The position numbers and the translations under genes were made by a program. A stretch of 64,000 bases of DNA, from assembly GCA_963383645.1 (NCBI GenBank), contig OY726561.1:140015965-140079964 (forward strand). The letters are read 5' to 3'. Below are positions 1-13,843 of this stretch, piece by piece. The notes under the pieces were generated by a model. It was not told where the DNA came from and made no database searches. It saw nothing but the letters and a program-made list of their open reading frames with translations. The number at the start of each line of letters is the position of its first letter. Within the stretch, counting starts at the first letter, position 1. Source of the DNA: Muscardinus avellanarius (Eukaryota; Chordata; Mammalia; Rodentia; Gliridae).

Positions 1-15
1 ATCTGTGCCACTTAC

Positions 16-267
16 CCATTCGTACGTGACGATGTTATTGCCTCGCTCCTGGAAAGGGTTGAAGCCAACGCCCTGTAGGAACTTGCTGTTGGTCGCCTCT
101 CCCATGGAGGAAGCCAAGGTGCTATCTTCCCCCTTAACTTTTGTTCCCTGTGACGGACAGCGGGCACTGGCCCCTGCTGAGCCAAGCTCTTCCACATCTA
201 AATCCTGCTCATTGGCCAGGTTCTCCTTTTGAAGGGCTTCATAAAGTACATCAGGGTGATTCCAGAT
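16..267 (-). CDS. RAD54L2: RAD54L2 exon, residues 621-704
   Basis: 252 bases, 84 complete codons. Begins [12 protein letters not shown] (the conserved IWNHP motif between the two ATPase lobes), has a polar linker, and ends [15 protein letters not shown]. Donor GTAAGTG lies at 15 downward, so the gene continues beyond the left edge. Acceptor CTCAG right of 267. Confidence 0.96.
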
Positions 268-3200
268 CTGAGGTCAAAGAAAAAGGAGAGGGGTACAGAC
301 AGAGAACACTCCCAGGTGTCCCAACACTCAAAGAGAGTCTGGAAATACACACCTCCCAAAGCATTCACTACCGCACCAAAAATTAGTGTACCTCCAGCCC
401 CTTCACAAGAGCTGCCCGCCTGCTTCCACTGCCAGCTCTGCTGACATGACGTGTGAGTGGGAAAGTTCACACCAGGGACACCACCAGTGTGTTGGTATTT
501 GACCAAAAACCCCGGGTCAAAGGCCTTAGGTCTTACTCAAGTAAGAGGGCTTTGGCTTCATTGTGTGACTACAGTCAGCTACCGATGAAATGAAACAGAC
601 CTCTCCATATGGAAAAAGTATAACTGATGTGTAGATGACTAATTCTATCTTATTTCAGGGACCATTCTGAGCAAGAACTCAGAATGGATTCTTAGGAGAG
701 AACAAGGAAGGACGAGAAAGACACACTGGCCCCGCAGCACTGTCACACACCACTTCTGCTTTAGTTTCCTGGCTCTGGGCTGAAAGTGTGGCTCCAAGAA
801 TAAATAAATAACTGTAAAACCACACCTGTTCCCAAACAAACATCTTCAGCTGACTTATTCAAGTAATGGTCAATGAGGATAATCCTAAAGGCCTGCTGAG
901 AGTAGAGCTACAGATAGACCCAAAGAAAGAGTTTCCTCATTAACAGAATGAGGGATCTCATCTGATTAAAAACAGACCAGATGAGAAGCAGCCCTAAAAA
1001 TGTACCTAAGCTATGTATTTCTTAAAGCTCGATTACACTAGCAGTCCAAAGCGCCATGCTACAACATTCCTCCCTTACCCCTTTTCCCAAGTGAAAAAAC
1101 TCAATGAGAAAGCATGTGCTCTGCCAAGTTTAGCACAGTAAGCCCTGCAACTCAGCCACTTACTGTGGGGAGCGCCGGCTAGTGCGCTCCATCCAGGACA
1201 CTGCGCGGCGCCCCATGAGCAGTGTGGCACACAAACAGCACGTGTCTCCGTGGAGACCCAAGGGCGCTCCAGTGCAGTGAACTGAGAGGGGCCCTCTCAT
1301 CTTTATTCTCGGATCAAGGACTCCAGCAGGAGGAACTACGGGGAAAACGTGCATGCTCAGTTCCTGCCCTAGTCTTCCTTTAGGCCCCAGCGTACCTTGC
1401 AGCACACACAGAAGGCCTTGAGAGGGTTCAGGCCCAGCCAGCCGCTGCTCCCGCAGTCCCGGAAGCGGTCCATGAACTGTGTGTAGAGGTCCCGCTGGAT
1501 CTTGGAGAGCCGCACCAGAATCACATTCTCCTCCTTGGCAGGGAGGTGAATCTTCAGCACAGTGTGGCCTCTCCTACAGAGGCACAGAGACGGAAGTGGC
1601 AGGGAGTGCGGGAGGCGCCACTGCGGGACCACAGGGCCTCCCAAGGATCTCCATGTCCTTGCAACAGTGCAGAGTGGCTCAGGCCACAAGGAGGAGACTC
1701 AACGAGGAGCAAGCACTACAGTGAGGGAGCAGATAGCCTGCCCCTGGTCATGGCTGCCTGCGGGCCGGGGCCGGAGGAGCTGCAGGTTATCATCCCAGTC
1801 CATGGCTGCCTCTCTCAGCTCTTTGGACAAACCTAAGCTACCTCTGCTGCGATGCTGCAGCTGGTAAGGGCACACCTAGTAACACCACCACTTCACCCAG
1901 TCGGCAGAGCGCTTGGCCTCTTGGCAGGGAAAGGTGGCTCGAGCAGCTCTGAAGGTGACTTCTGAGGGAAGAGACTCCACACCGAGCTTTCGGCAGCCTG
2001 AGACAGGAGGGCCAGCATCTGCCGCCGGTCACACAGGCAAGCTCCGCCAGGAAGGGCCCCTTGGCAGCCCACTGCCCTCAGAGTGGGCCTGCGCAGGCTC
2101 ACCTCTGCACAAAACCCTCCAGGAGGCTGTGCAGGACGTGGCTGCGGTAGCGCATGAGGCGGACGTCTTGAGGCGTGCTGTCGGTACACTGCCCGTTCAG
2201 GATGGGGCGCTCAAACATGTTGCTGAACTCCTGCCTGGTGCCGAGGAAGTCGGGGCGGACAAAGTCTACCATGCACCAGTACTCGATGAGGTTGTTCTGC
2301 AGGGGGTACCCAGTCAGCACCACCCTGCGGCGAGAGCGTATGTTCTTCAGAGCCTGTGAGGTGCTGGCCTGGCAGTTTTTGATGCGGTGCCCCTCGTCAC
2401 AGATCACCACATCAGGACCAGGGCGGCACAAGGCTTTCTCAAACTCTAGGGAGGGAAGAGGATCCGGAGTCAGAGGGTGAGAGGGCCTGCTCTTAGTAAT
2501 ATGAGAAGTAGGGGAGCCCTGGAGGAGACAGGAGACATGAAGGAAGCAGGAAAGCAAGAGTCAGCCCCGCCGGGAAGGGAGCCGCCAGCCACGCTCCCGC
2601 CGGCTCCTGCAGCAAGCCCTGCCCCGAGCTGCTCCTTCCTCACTTTCCTCGCCCCTCAAGGCTTGGAGTAAAGATGACTTTCAGTTGTGGGCTTTGTACC
2701 AATGGGGCGGCAGAGGAGGTGCATCGAGCAGCAAGCTAGACAGGAACACTTGCAGGCAGAACTGGGGGCGGTGCAACGTGGCGGTGGCGAGTGGCAGAGG
2801 CCCCGCAGAGGGCGGGCTCGGAGCAGCTAGCTAGAGCACAGGGTGTCCCTGCAGGTTTTATTTTTCTTTTTTGGTTGTACTGGGGTTCCTCCGGGCTACA
2901 CTCCCAGACCTATTTTTTATATTTTTATTTGGAAACAGGGAACCTGCATGATCCTCCTGTCTCCACCTCCCAAGCGCGGGGATTACAAGAGTGCGCCACC
3001 ACGCCCGGCTCCCTGCAGGTTTATGATCTTTATTTTTTTTCAAGAGTCTTACTGAGTGCCAAGGGCTTCACTAAGTAGCTCAGGCTGTCTGCAAACCACA
3101 ATCCTCCCATTTCAGCTGGGATTACTAGCATGTACCACCATACCTGGCTCTAAGTAGACTGCTTTGTTTTTTGTTTGTTTTTTTGTTTGTTTGTTTGTTT

Positions 3201-6200
3201 GTTTTGGTGGTACTGGGGTTCCTGGAAGCCCTTCTACCTCCGGCGTACACTCCCAGACCTATTTTATATTGTTATTTGGAAACAGGGTCTCTTATGCCAG
3301 AGAGGCTGGCTTTGAACCTGCGCGATTCTCCTGTCTCTGCCTTCCAAGCACGGAGATTATAAGTGTGCGCCACCACGCCTTGCAGTAGAATGGTTTTTAA
3401 TAAAAGCAACTGGGATAAATTCTTACTCATAAATTCACAAAGAACATTACTAGTCTTTTTTTTTTTTTCTTTTGCAGTACTGAGGATGAAATCCAGGGGC
3501 ATTCTACATCTGAGGTTACACCCCCAGTTCTATTTTTTATTTTGAAAGGGGTCTCACTGAGTTGTACCTTTGCCTCACTCTGTGAACTGCGATCCTACTG
3601 TCTCAGCCTCCCAAATGCTGGGATTACAAGCATGTACCACCACACTTGGCACTCTTCTGTCTTTACATGTGTGATTTAAAACCCTTTATAATGCCGGGTG
3701 TGGTGGCGCACACTTGTAATCCCAGCACTTGGGAGGCTGAAACAGGAGGATCACACAGGTTCGAAGCCAGCCTCAGCTACTTAGTGAGGCTCTCAACAAC
3801 TTAGACCCTGTTTCCTTATAAAATAGGGCTGGGAGTATAGCCTGGAGGTAGAAAGCCCCTGGGTTCCACCCCTAGTATCACCAAAAAATTAAAAAATTAA
3901 AAACTTTATAAGCTGGGTATAGTGGCACATGCCTGTAAGTCCCACATACTCGGGAAGCTGAGGGAGGAGGATCATTAAGTTTGAGGCCAGCCTGGGCAAC
4001 TTAGAGAGACACTGTCTCAAATAAAATAAAAAGGGCTGGAGGTATAGTTCAGTGGTGTAGCACTCGTGCCTGAAGCCCCTGAGTTCAATCCCAGTGCCAA
4101 AAATTTTTAAAAAGCACTTTATATTTTCTTAATGCTGTCTCAGAATATCTCTAGGAAAAGGTAAAGAACAGCCACTCTCCCAACCGTTCTGTGAGAGAAG
4201 GGTCGATGGGCAGGGGGTCTCCCAAGCCGGGCGAGGCCTGCAGGAAAAGCGGCACCTCCGGGAGCCACTGGAGGCTGTCCTGCCCACCGTGGGCGCCAGG
4301 GTCTCTGGCGCCCGCCAAAGACTCACATCAGTAATTCACTTCATAGCGCGTGGGCACTATTAGCAGGTGCTAAAGCCCCTCAAGAGTGTCTCTGGGACAG
4401 ACTGCCCACCTCTCCGGAGCTCCTGCTGCCGATCTTCCTCATCCAGATCAATGATGACCGGGTGAGGGCGCTTCTTGGTTTTCTTGGGTCTACCTGTGGC
4501 AAAGGATTTCTTCAGAGTGAGGAGTCTGTACATTTCGTACCCCATCAGCAGCACCCCACCCTCTGACACCCAATCAGCCATCACTTTAGCACGAGTTGCC
4601 ATCGTCCTGCAAGAGTGAACAGGAAAAAGTATGTGAGACGCGAATGGCACCAATAAACTGGGGTTGTTTTCTAAAAAGGCGGACAGAGAAAATATTATTG
4701 CTTCTGGAGCTCCTCAGGATTTCTCATAATCAAAGCTGTGTTTCTGAGCATTTAGAACTCCTTACTGCCAAAGATACAGTGGTAGCAAGCCCAGGACTCG
4801 GCAGCTCCAAGAGCTTTCCTTGCACCCAAGACACTCACTGCACTAAGGATCAACTGGGCCACTGTGATGGTTAAAAAGCAAGAAACAAGCCGGGCGTGGT
4901 GACGCACGCTTGTAATCCCAGCATTCAGGAGAATGAGACAGGAGGATCGCAGTTTGCGGCCAGCCTCAGCTACGTAGCGAGGCCCTCTGCAACTCAGTGA
5001 GACCTTGTTTCAAAATAAAGAATAAGCCAGGCATGGTGGTGCATGCTTGTAATCCCCACGCTTGGGAGGCAGAGACAGGAGGATCGCACAGGTTCGAAGC
5101 CAGCCTCGTTAGCTTAAGAGACCGTTTCCAAATAAAAAAGTATATAGCCGGGCATGGTGGCGCACGCTTGTAATCCCCGTGCTTGGGAGGCGGAGACAGG
5201 AGGATCGCGCTGCAGGTTCGAAGCCAGCGCGCTGGCTTAAGAGACCCTGTTTCCAAAACTAAAAAAAAGTATAGCATAGATCAGGAGGATGGCGAAGTTT
5301 CGAAGCCAGCCCCACTCGCTTAAGAGACCCTGTTTCCAAATAAAAAATATAAAATAGGTCTGGGAGTGTAGCCTGGAGGGAGAAGGGTTCCATCCCCAGT
5401 ACCACCAAAAACAAACAAACAAACAAATAAAATAAAGAATAATAATTTTTAAAAAAATAGGGCAGGGGGTGTACCTCAGAGGTTAAATGCTCCTGGGTTC
5501 CATCCCCAAACCCGCAAAAAAAAAAAAAAAAAAAAGAAAAAAGAAAAAAGGCAAGAAACACAGCAATTCAATGGCAGAAGTCAAGAGAAAATACCCCCCC
5601 AGGATTGATACTCAAGACCACAGTCCAGCATTTGAGGGAGCACTCCAAATTATTCCTATGATGAACACAAGGTCACAGAAGGAAGGTGACACTGTTTCAC
5701 CTGTCCAGGTTCCAGTGAATGAAGAATCAAGAAAGGGCAGCAAAGGAGCAAGGCCAAAGAGACCGGGGGAGCTCGGCACCGTCCCCCCGCTCAGGACAGA
5801 GCCCTCATGGGCCTCACCAGCCACACGCGGGCCGACAGTGTGGACCCCGGGCAGCAGGCAGGGCGAGCGCCGGTCACTTGCGTTGCCCACCTCCACATGT
5901 GTGGCCTCTGTGGGAGACATTGCCCCTTCCACCACCCGCCGGAAGAGACAGGGCCGTGCGAGGGCTGCCTGCACCAAGAACAGCTCTATATCTTTGGAAA
6001 TCAGATCGACTTTACAGAACAGAATTATAAACAATTTTATTTAAATCTAGAACAAAATAGGTGTTGTGCCCTTCCAAGTTTCAGAAGTTGTACCAGTGAA
6101 GGCCAAGTACAGACCAGTGCTTAAAATAGAATGGTGACCAGTTGTCTAAGAAAAAGAGAAATGTAAAAAGCCCAACGATGGAAAATTCTGCTCTAGCATG

Positions 6201-9200
6201 TTGAATTTTATTATACACTTAGAAAAATGTGACCGTGCCACAGGTTTTTCATGATATACCAGCACCCTAAGCAGAGCACCAGAAACTTCCAAGCCACATA
6301 CCCCTGGCTTCACTGAACGGCCAGGGGGAGTTGAGCAGCAAGAGTAAAGCTGGGCACTCCAAGAAACCAGAAGGAACGTGGCAGGACGGGCCACCTCGGA
6401 GCCACCGCGCTGCCGGCAGGCCCGGGAGAGAGGCGCCACCTACTTGTGCTCATCGTTCAAGATGTGGACTTTGAAGAAGCGGGGCTGCACCTCCTCAGGC
6501 TCGCTGTCAGCGGGAAGAGCTTCCGGAGCCGGGAGCCACATGTTGAACTCCGCCAGCCAGTTCTGAAGAGTGTTGACCTACCCGAGAGCCAAACCAGAAG
6601 GTCAAGGCACAAGCGGAGCGCTGAGTTCACCGCGCTTTTCAGCACCAGGTGGTCACGGTGCCCACGTGGAGCCCCCCAGCCTACCGGCACGATGGCGAGA
6701 ACAGTCTTGGCTGGCGTGTGACGGAAGAGGACGTCGATGAAGGAGATCACTTGCAGGGTCTTCCCCAGACCCATGCTGTGGGCCAGGATGCAGCCGAAGC
6801 CGCTGCTGGTCTTGAACCTCTCCAGGGACTCCACTAGGTTATCGTACAGGAACCGGATCCCCCCAATCTGACAGGGACAAACAGATAAATGCTGGGGGTG
6901 GGAGGGACTGGCTAATAAGTAATAAGAAGTGTTACAACAAAACTTGCTGTGGACGGCTACAGAAGCTTCTCTACACCCTGTCTGGTCTACTGGCAGGCGG
7001 GCGAGCATGGAGAAAACAGGAAAAGTGTTCACCCTTCAGGCAGCCCGGCCACGAGGAGCCCTGCTGCTGGTGCTCTGAGCGGGAGCCGCTCCAGCCGCAC
7101 AGAGCTTTCAGACACGGGTCCTGGTTCCAGGCTTTGGGTCAATACCAACGATTCCACTCCCAACTCTCAGAAAGTCCCTTGGCGTCTGCCTCTCGACTCT
7201 CTTCTGGAGCCGTGCCTTCCTAAGCAAAGCACTGCTCTCCTGAGACCTCTCCTCTCAGGCTCCTCCTGGAGGGAGGCACAGGACAGATGGGCCATGAGCC
7301 CAGGGACTTCTACGTGACAGGCAAAGCTTGTCTCTTCTCTTTCCCCACTCTTCACATCCACCACAGGTCTCCCGAAATGCCAAGCGCTAGGAAGATCAGG
7401 CCTTGCCAACAGCTACTCCCAGGATTGAAAAAGTACGTCCCAGGTGTGACGCTAATAACCACCTGCAGCCACCATCCCACCAGGGGACGACGTCAAAGGA
7501 GAACAGGGTGAAGCGCTGCGCTACCTGATGAGGTTTCACAGCCCGCGCCAGCTGTGGGGCCAGGAAGACATTCTCCTCATCGGGGGGGTGGTTCAGGTTG
7601 ACGAGGACGCGGCCGAGAGAGTCGTGCTGGTTTAAGGCATCGTTCACGTGGGTGCCGCCCTTCTCCTCCTCCTCGTCCTCCTCGCTGACAGACTCACTGC
7701 TGTCCACAATGTGCAGAGTGTCTTCCTCTCCGGAGCTCAGCTCGATCACCTCTGCGTCCGCAGGAAACAGAACAAAAGCCAGAGAGCAGAGGTCACTGAC
7801 CCTGGTTGTCAGAGCAGAAGAGCTCAGACGCCAAGTTGGAACTTGTCACCACTTACAGAAATTTGGACTTTTTCCCCCTCTTCCAACTCCTTATCAAGTT
7901 TAGATAAGGAGAGAATGTACATCTACTATGGTGGCTCAGGGCAATCAGTCAAAGCTAAGCCCCAAAGCCAGCGAGGAAGGGCAGCGGCCGGGGTGCGGCT
8001 GGCCGGGGAAGGGCCAGGCGGGCCTCACCGTCTCGACTGCTCTCCTCGTCCTCACTGCCACTGCTGCTGTCCAAGCAGATCACCTCCTGCGCCAAGACCC
8101 GAGGAGGCAGCTGCGGCCCCTCACTTGCTCTTAGGACGATTTCTTCTAGGGAAGAAAGAGGGAAGGCAATATCAAAACCACACTCAGCTCAAATCCATTT
8201 CCCCAAATCACCTGCCACCCTCATCCTTGCTGCTGTCCTGGGTGTCCCCTAGTAAGAGAAGCAGACTGTCTCAAAACCTCAGCCCTTCCAAATGCCCTTC
8301 TACTGGTTCCTACTTCCTCACATCCACCCACCACTAGAAAATGTCCTAATTTTTATGTTAAGATCCAAAATTAGCTGGGCATGATGGTACATGCCTGCAG
8401 TCCTACGACTTGTAAGGCTGAGACAGGAGGATCACATCAGGTAAATGGCCTCAGCTACTTGGGCCCTCCGCAACTTAGTGAGACCCTATTTCAAAACAAA
8501 GAGTAAAACCTAGGGTGTAGCTCGGTGGTAGAATACTCCTGGTTCAATCTCCAGTACTATAAAAAAAAAAAAAAATCAATGTAAGGAATGTGTTTCTATT
8601 CATCCTCACTCATGTGTGTGAGTGTGTATGTGTGTGTGTGTACTAGGAACTGAACCAAGGGGCATCTACCTCTAAGCTAAACCACCAGGCCTTTTTTTTT
8701 GTTTGTTTTCAAAGAGGTCTTGCTATGTTGCCAGGGCTGTCCTTAAACCTGTGATCCCCTATCTCAGCCTCCCAAGTATTAGGATTACAGGTGTGTGTTC
8801 CCATGCCCAGCCCATCTCCACTTTCTTTCTTTTTTCTTTTTTCTTTTTTTTTTTTTGGTGGTACTGGGGTTCCTGGAAGCCCTTCTACCTCCGGCTACAC
8901 TCCCAGACTTATTTTATACTTTTATACTTTTTTATGTGGAAGCAGGGTCTCTTAAGCCGGCACGACTGGCTTTGGACCTGTGCTATCCTCCTGTCTCTGC
9001 CTCCCAAGCGCGGGGATTACAAGCGTGCCCACCATGCCCGGCTCCATCTCTACTTTCAAAGCGAGATTCTTCAGGTTGTGTGCTCACTAGAGGCTTGATG
9101 ACTGTAAGCTTCCTGAGAGGCCGCACTCCTGCTCCAGGTCTGCCTCTGACCACTATGGGGACAAGCACTGGCAGACAGGGCCTTTCACGAGGGCCATCCC

Positions 9201-12200
9201 CGGGCTGCTTACCAGGGAGAAACTCCAGGGGAACAGTGGGGATGGGGGCTGCATAATCCTTCCTCTGCTGCTCCAGCCGCTTCCTTCTTTCCAATTCCTC
9301 CTGCTGTGCTGCTTTGGTAACAGGCTCCAATTGATCCTCTCGGAGTAGCTTTCTAAACATTTAAAAAGAGAACACATTTGGTTTACTTACCACATGGCCG
9401 ATGCAATGGCAAGTTAAAAAGGAAAACGATCACTGCTGAGCTCACGGACCGACAGGGGAGGAGAAAAGGCCACTTCAGCCCTGCCAAGCCTATGCAACAG
9501 GCAGGGATAAAAAGCAAGCGGGGAGGGCACGTGGTGGGGAGGGCACGTGGTGTCATGCCGGCACTCAAGAGGCTGAGACCCGACAGCCTCCACTCCTTAG
9601 CGAGGCCCTTCACAACTCAGTGAGACCCTGTCTCAAAAATAAAAAGACTAAAAACTATGTCTGATGGTGTGGCTCGGAGGTACAATCCCCTGGGTTCCAT
9701 CTCCAGTACTGCAAAAATAAATAAATAAATAAATAAATAAATAAATAGCAAGCGAGGGAAGCCAGGTGTGGTGGCACATACTGAAACAGTTCTCAGCTAC
9801 TTAATGAGACCTTATTTCAAAAAAAAAAAAAAAAAATAGGGCTGAAGATATATCTCAGAATCTCAGAGACAGAATGCCCCAGGTTCCTGGGTTGCATGTC
9901 CAGTACCACAAAAAAAAAAAAAAAAGCAAGCTGGGCAGGGGACAAGCTCAGGCAGCATTAGGCCAACACACTCCCATATTATTTAATTTCTTGACAGATG
10001 GCCCTGCTGACGTGTCTCTGCACATAAGAGATTGAGAATAAAAGAGAGTAATATAAGTCACAAAGCTGAAAATTAGTATTAGAAAATAAAGTTGTGCCAG
10101 GTGTGGTAGCTCATGCCTATATTCCTAGTACTTGGAAGGCTGAGACAGGAGGATCACAAGTTCAAGTCTGGTCTCAGCACCTTAGCAAAACCCTGTTTCA
10201 AATTTTTAAAAAAGGGGATGGCAGAGGTTGGAGTTGTGGTTTTGGGGTACAGCTCAGAGTAAAGTGATACTAGGTTCAATCCCCAGTAACCAAAACAATA
10301 ATAAATAACAACAATAATAATAAAGTTATAGAAAAGTAGGACTCCAGGGTTTTACATCCTTGTTCTCAAGCTTAAGAGTGATACTTTGAAGTTGTCATTA
10401 TGCTTAAACAAAAAGTGGGGCAGGAGAAAATTACATTGCCTTTGCTGCTCCTTTCTCTCTCTTTGTGTGTATGTGTGTGTAGCACCAGAAACTGAATCCA
10501 GTGGTGTTCTACCTCCCCAGCTACAACCCCAGCCCTTTGTATTTTTTTTTTTTTTTTAATTTTGAAACAGGATCTTGCTCAATTGCTGAGGCTGGACTCC
10601 GACTTGCAATCCTCCTGTCTCTGCCTCCCAAGTACTGGGATTGCAGGCGCACGTCTCAGCATCAGGCTTATTTCCTTGGGCAGAAGGCCGGATGGCTGGG
10701 ATTTAGAGAGCTGGGAAGTTGAGTGTTGGCTCATGTCTGGGGTGAAGGGAGGAGTCTCCTTCCAGACCAGATAGCCCCACCATCTGCTGCCTCCTCAGCA
10801 GTGGCCATGGCCCCCACGGCCTCCGCATCCTCTAACAGCCCGGCCCATGGTCCTCGGGGCATCTTTGCTATTAATTGGGAAACATGGCTGGGTACATTTT
10901 TCCTTCATTGCTTTTACCGGTACTAGGGATTGAAACCGGGAGCCTTCTACCTCTGAGCTACACCCACAGCTCTATTTTATTTTTTATTCTGAAACAGGGT
11001 CTTGCTAAATTGCTTAGGTTGGCCTTGAGCCTGTGATCCTCCTGTCTCTGCCTCACAAGTATTAGGATTATAGGCATGCGCACCATGCCTGGCACTGTGT
11101 GTGGGGGGCAGGGTACTGGGGGTGGAGCCCAGGGGCTTCTCTACCTCCGAGCTATCCTCCCAGACCTATTTTATACTTTATTTGGAAACAGGGTCTAAGT
11201 TGCTGAGAGCCTCACTAAGTAGCTGCGGCTGCTTCAAACCTGTGAGATCCTCCTGTCTCAGCCTCCCAAGCACTGGGGTTACACGCGTGCCCACCACACC
11301 CGGCACTTTTCTCCTTTAGAGAAGACTCTCCTCCCAAACCAGGCGTGCTACTGCTAACCTTGCAACAAAACAAACGCCTCCGCTCCCTGCCCTCTCCCCG
11401 CGCCCCAGCACGCTCACCGTATGTTTCTCCTCATGTGAGAGGGCTTCTGAGCTCTCTTCTTTTTGGGGTCCTCGGAGGCAAGCGTCTTGCCTTGGTGGTG
11501 CCTAAGCTGCTCTGAAGGCTCAGACTGAGATGAGGTAGTTGAAGTGCACCGCGGCGGCCGCTGCCCATCTTCCCCCAACTGGGCATGCTCAGTGCCACAC
11601 ATGCCTTCCAGGGATGGGTCTGAAAGAGCAGAGGGAACAGTGGCTTTAGTGGGAACAAGCTCAGCAGCATGGCAGCTGGTGACCACGTGACTCCCCCTTC
11701 CAAGTGTGATGGCGTCTGTTAAGTAAGGATAGTGCTGTCCACCTCAGAGCTGCTGTGAGGATAGTGTGTGCCCAGAGCAGGCCTCCAGCCCTGACGCACC
11801 CAGCTGCCGTGGCAGCGCTGCAGGGGGCTCTGCAGCCTCAGCACTGCGGAAGCGCACACGCTGAGCTGAGACATGAACACAGCTTCCACTCGCTGAGCGG
11901 CTCCCAGCGCTCCTTCACCTGCCGGCCAACGGGAAGAGCTTCCAGGGTGGCCCTGCACAGCCGGCCAATCCCGACAGAGATTACAAGAGGGCAGGCGCTG
12001 GCCCAGATGCTTCAGGGGTATTTGTAAGACTCCTTATATTTATAGAAGTTTGTTTTCTTCTGGTGCAAATGGGTAGTGTATAAACACAGACACAATATAG
12101 CAAATTGTACTAAATATCACAGGAGAGGCAGAGGAACAGACCTAAAGAACGTAAGAGGTTTTTCGGCAGATTCTTCGGTGAACCACGCCTGCGCCAGGTT

Positions 12201-13796
12201 GCAGGAACATGGAAGAAGACTCTGTGCAAGGATCACATAGGAATGGCATAAGAGGTGAACCTCAAGTGAAACTAGACTGCAAGTGAGCCTCGAGATGCTC
12301 TAGGCAACACCACCCAGCTCTCGGGGATGAAGGGCCCAGCTTGCCTCAGCCTCCCCACACATGCGGTTCAGGTCCATCTTGTCTGCCATGGCTCTGGCCA
12401 TTTATTAGATTCAAATAACATTTGGCACTGGTCATGTGCTTTGAAGACTGTCCTTTTGCGTGGGCTTCTCTGATGTTTTCTCACCCACAGGACAGACACC
12501 CCATAGTCACTTGGTTAAAGCGGTGTCTGCCAAGTTTCTCCACTATACAATTATTATCTTTTTTTTTCTGTGTTTTAGTCATGGGAAGCCAATCATTAGG
12601 CTCAGTCCACATTCAAGGAAAGAATTTCCTTGAAAAAAAGAAGTGTCAAAGAATTTCGGGATATATGCTAAAATCACACACACAAAAAAAAATTTTTTTT
12701 AATTTTTTTGACTAGAGAAACTTTGAGGCTATGTAAATATCCTTTCTTAAAAAGTTTTACTTAGCCGGGTGTGGTGGCGCACACTTGTAATCCTCGGGCT
12801 TGGGAAGCGGAGACAGGAGGATCAGGCAGGTTTGAAGCCAGCCGCGCTGGCCTACGAGACCCTGTTTCTAAATAAAAAAGTATAAAAATAGGTCTGGGAG
12901 TGTAGCCTGGAGGTAGAAGGGTATCCAGGAACCCCAGTACCACAAAAAAAAAAAAAAAAAAAAAAGTTTTACTTGGCCGGGCGTAGTAGCCCCTGCTAGT
13001 AATCCCAGCATTCAGGAGGCTGAGATCAGAGGATCGAGGTTCATGGACAACCTCAGCTATTTAGTGAGGCCCTCTGCAACTTGGTGAGACCATTTCAAAA
13101 ATAAAGAATAAAAGCCAGGCATGGTGGCGCACGCTTATAATCCCAGTACTTGGGAAGCTGAGACAGGAGGATCGCACAGGTTCAAAGCTGGCCTCAGCTA
13201 CTTAGTGAGGCTCTCAGCAACTCAGTGAGACCCTATTTCCAAATAATGTATAAAATAAGGTCTGGAAATATAGCCCAGAGGTAAAAAAAAAAAAAAGCCC
13301 CTGGATTCCATCCTCAGTACCACACACACACACACCTACACACAAACAAAAAAAGGAATAAAAAATAGGGCTGGGGTTGTAGCTCAGAGGTAGAATGTCC
13401 CTGGGTTCTATGGTTCTATCCCCAGTACAAAAAAAAAGTTTTACCTGCTAGCTGGGCATGGTCCCAGTACTTGGGAGGCTGAAACAGGAGGGCCTTAGGT
13501 CTCAGGTTTGAAGACAGCCTCAGCTATTTAGTAAGGCCTTGTGCAACTTAGTAAGACTTTGTTTCAAACTAAAGAATATCAACTGGGCATGATGGTGCAT
13601 GCTTGTAAAACCAGAATTTGGGAGGCTGAGACAGGAGGATTTCAGTTTGTGGACAACGTTAGCTATTTAGTGAGGCCCTTTGCAACTCAGCGAGACCCTG
13701 TTTCAAAATAAAGAATGAAAATAGGGTTGGAGGTATAGCTCAGAGATAGAATGGCCCTGGGTTCCATCCCCAGTACTGCAAAAAAAAAAAAAAAAA

Positions 13797-13843
<47 letters not shown>

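Noticed and set aside
5760..6044. GC-rich open frame inside a RAD54L2 intron
   Set aside because: No splice sites in frame with RAD54L2, no recognised similarity, and overlapping frames are equally open.
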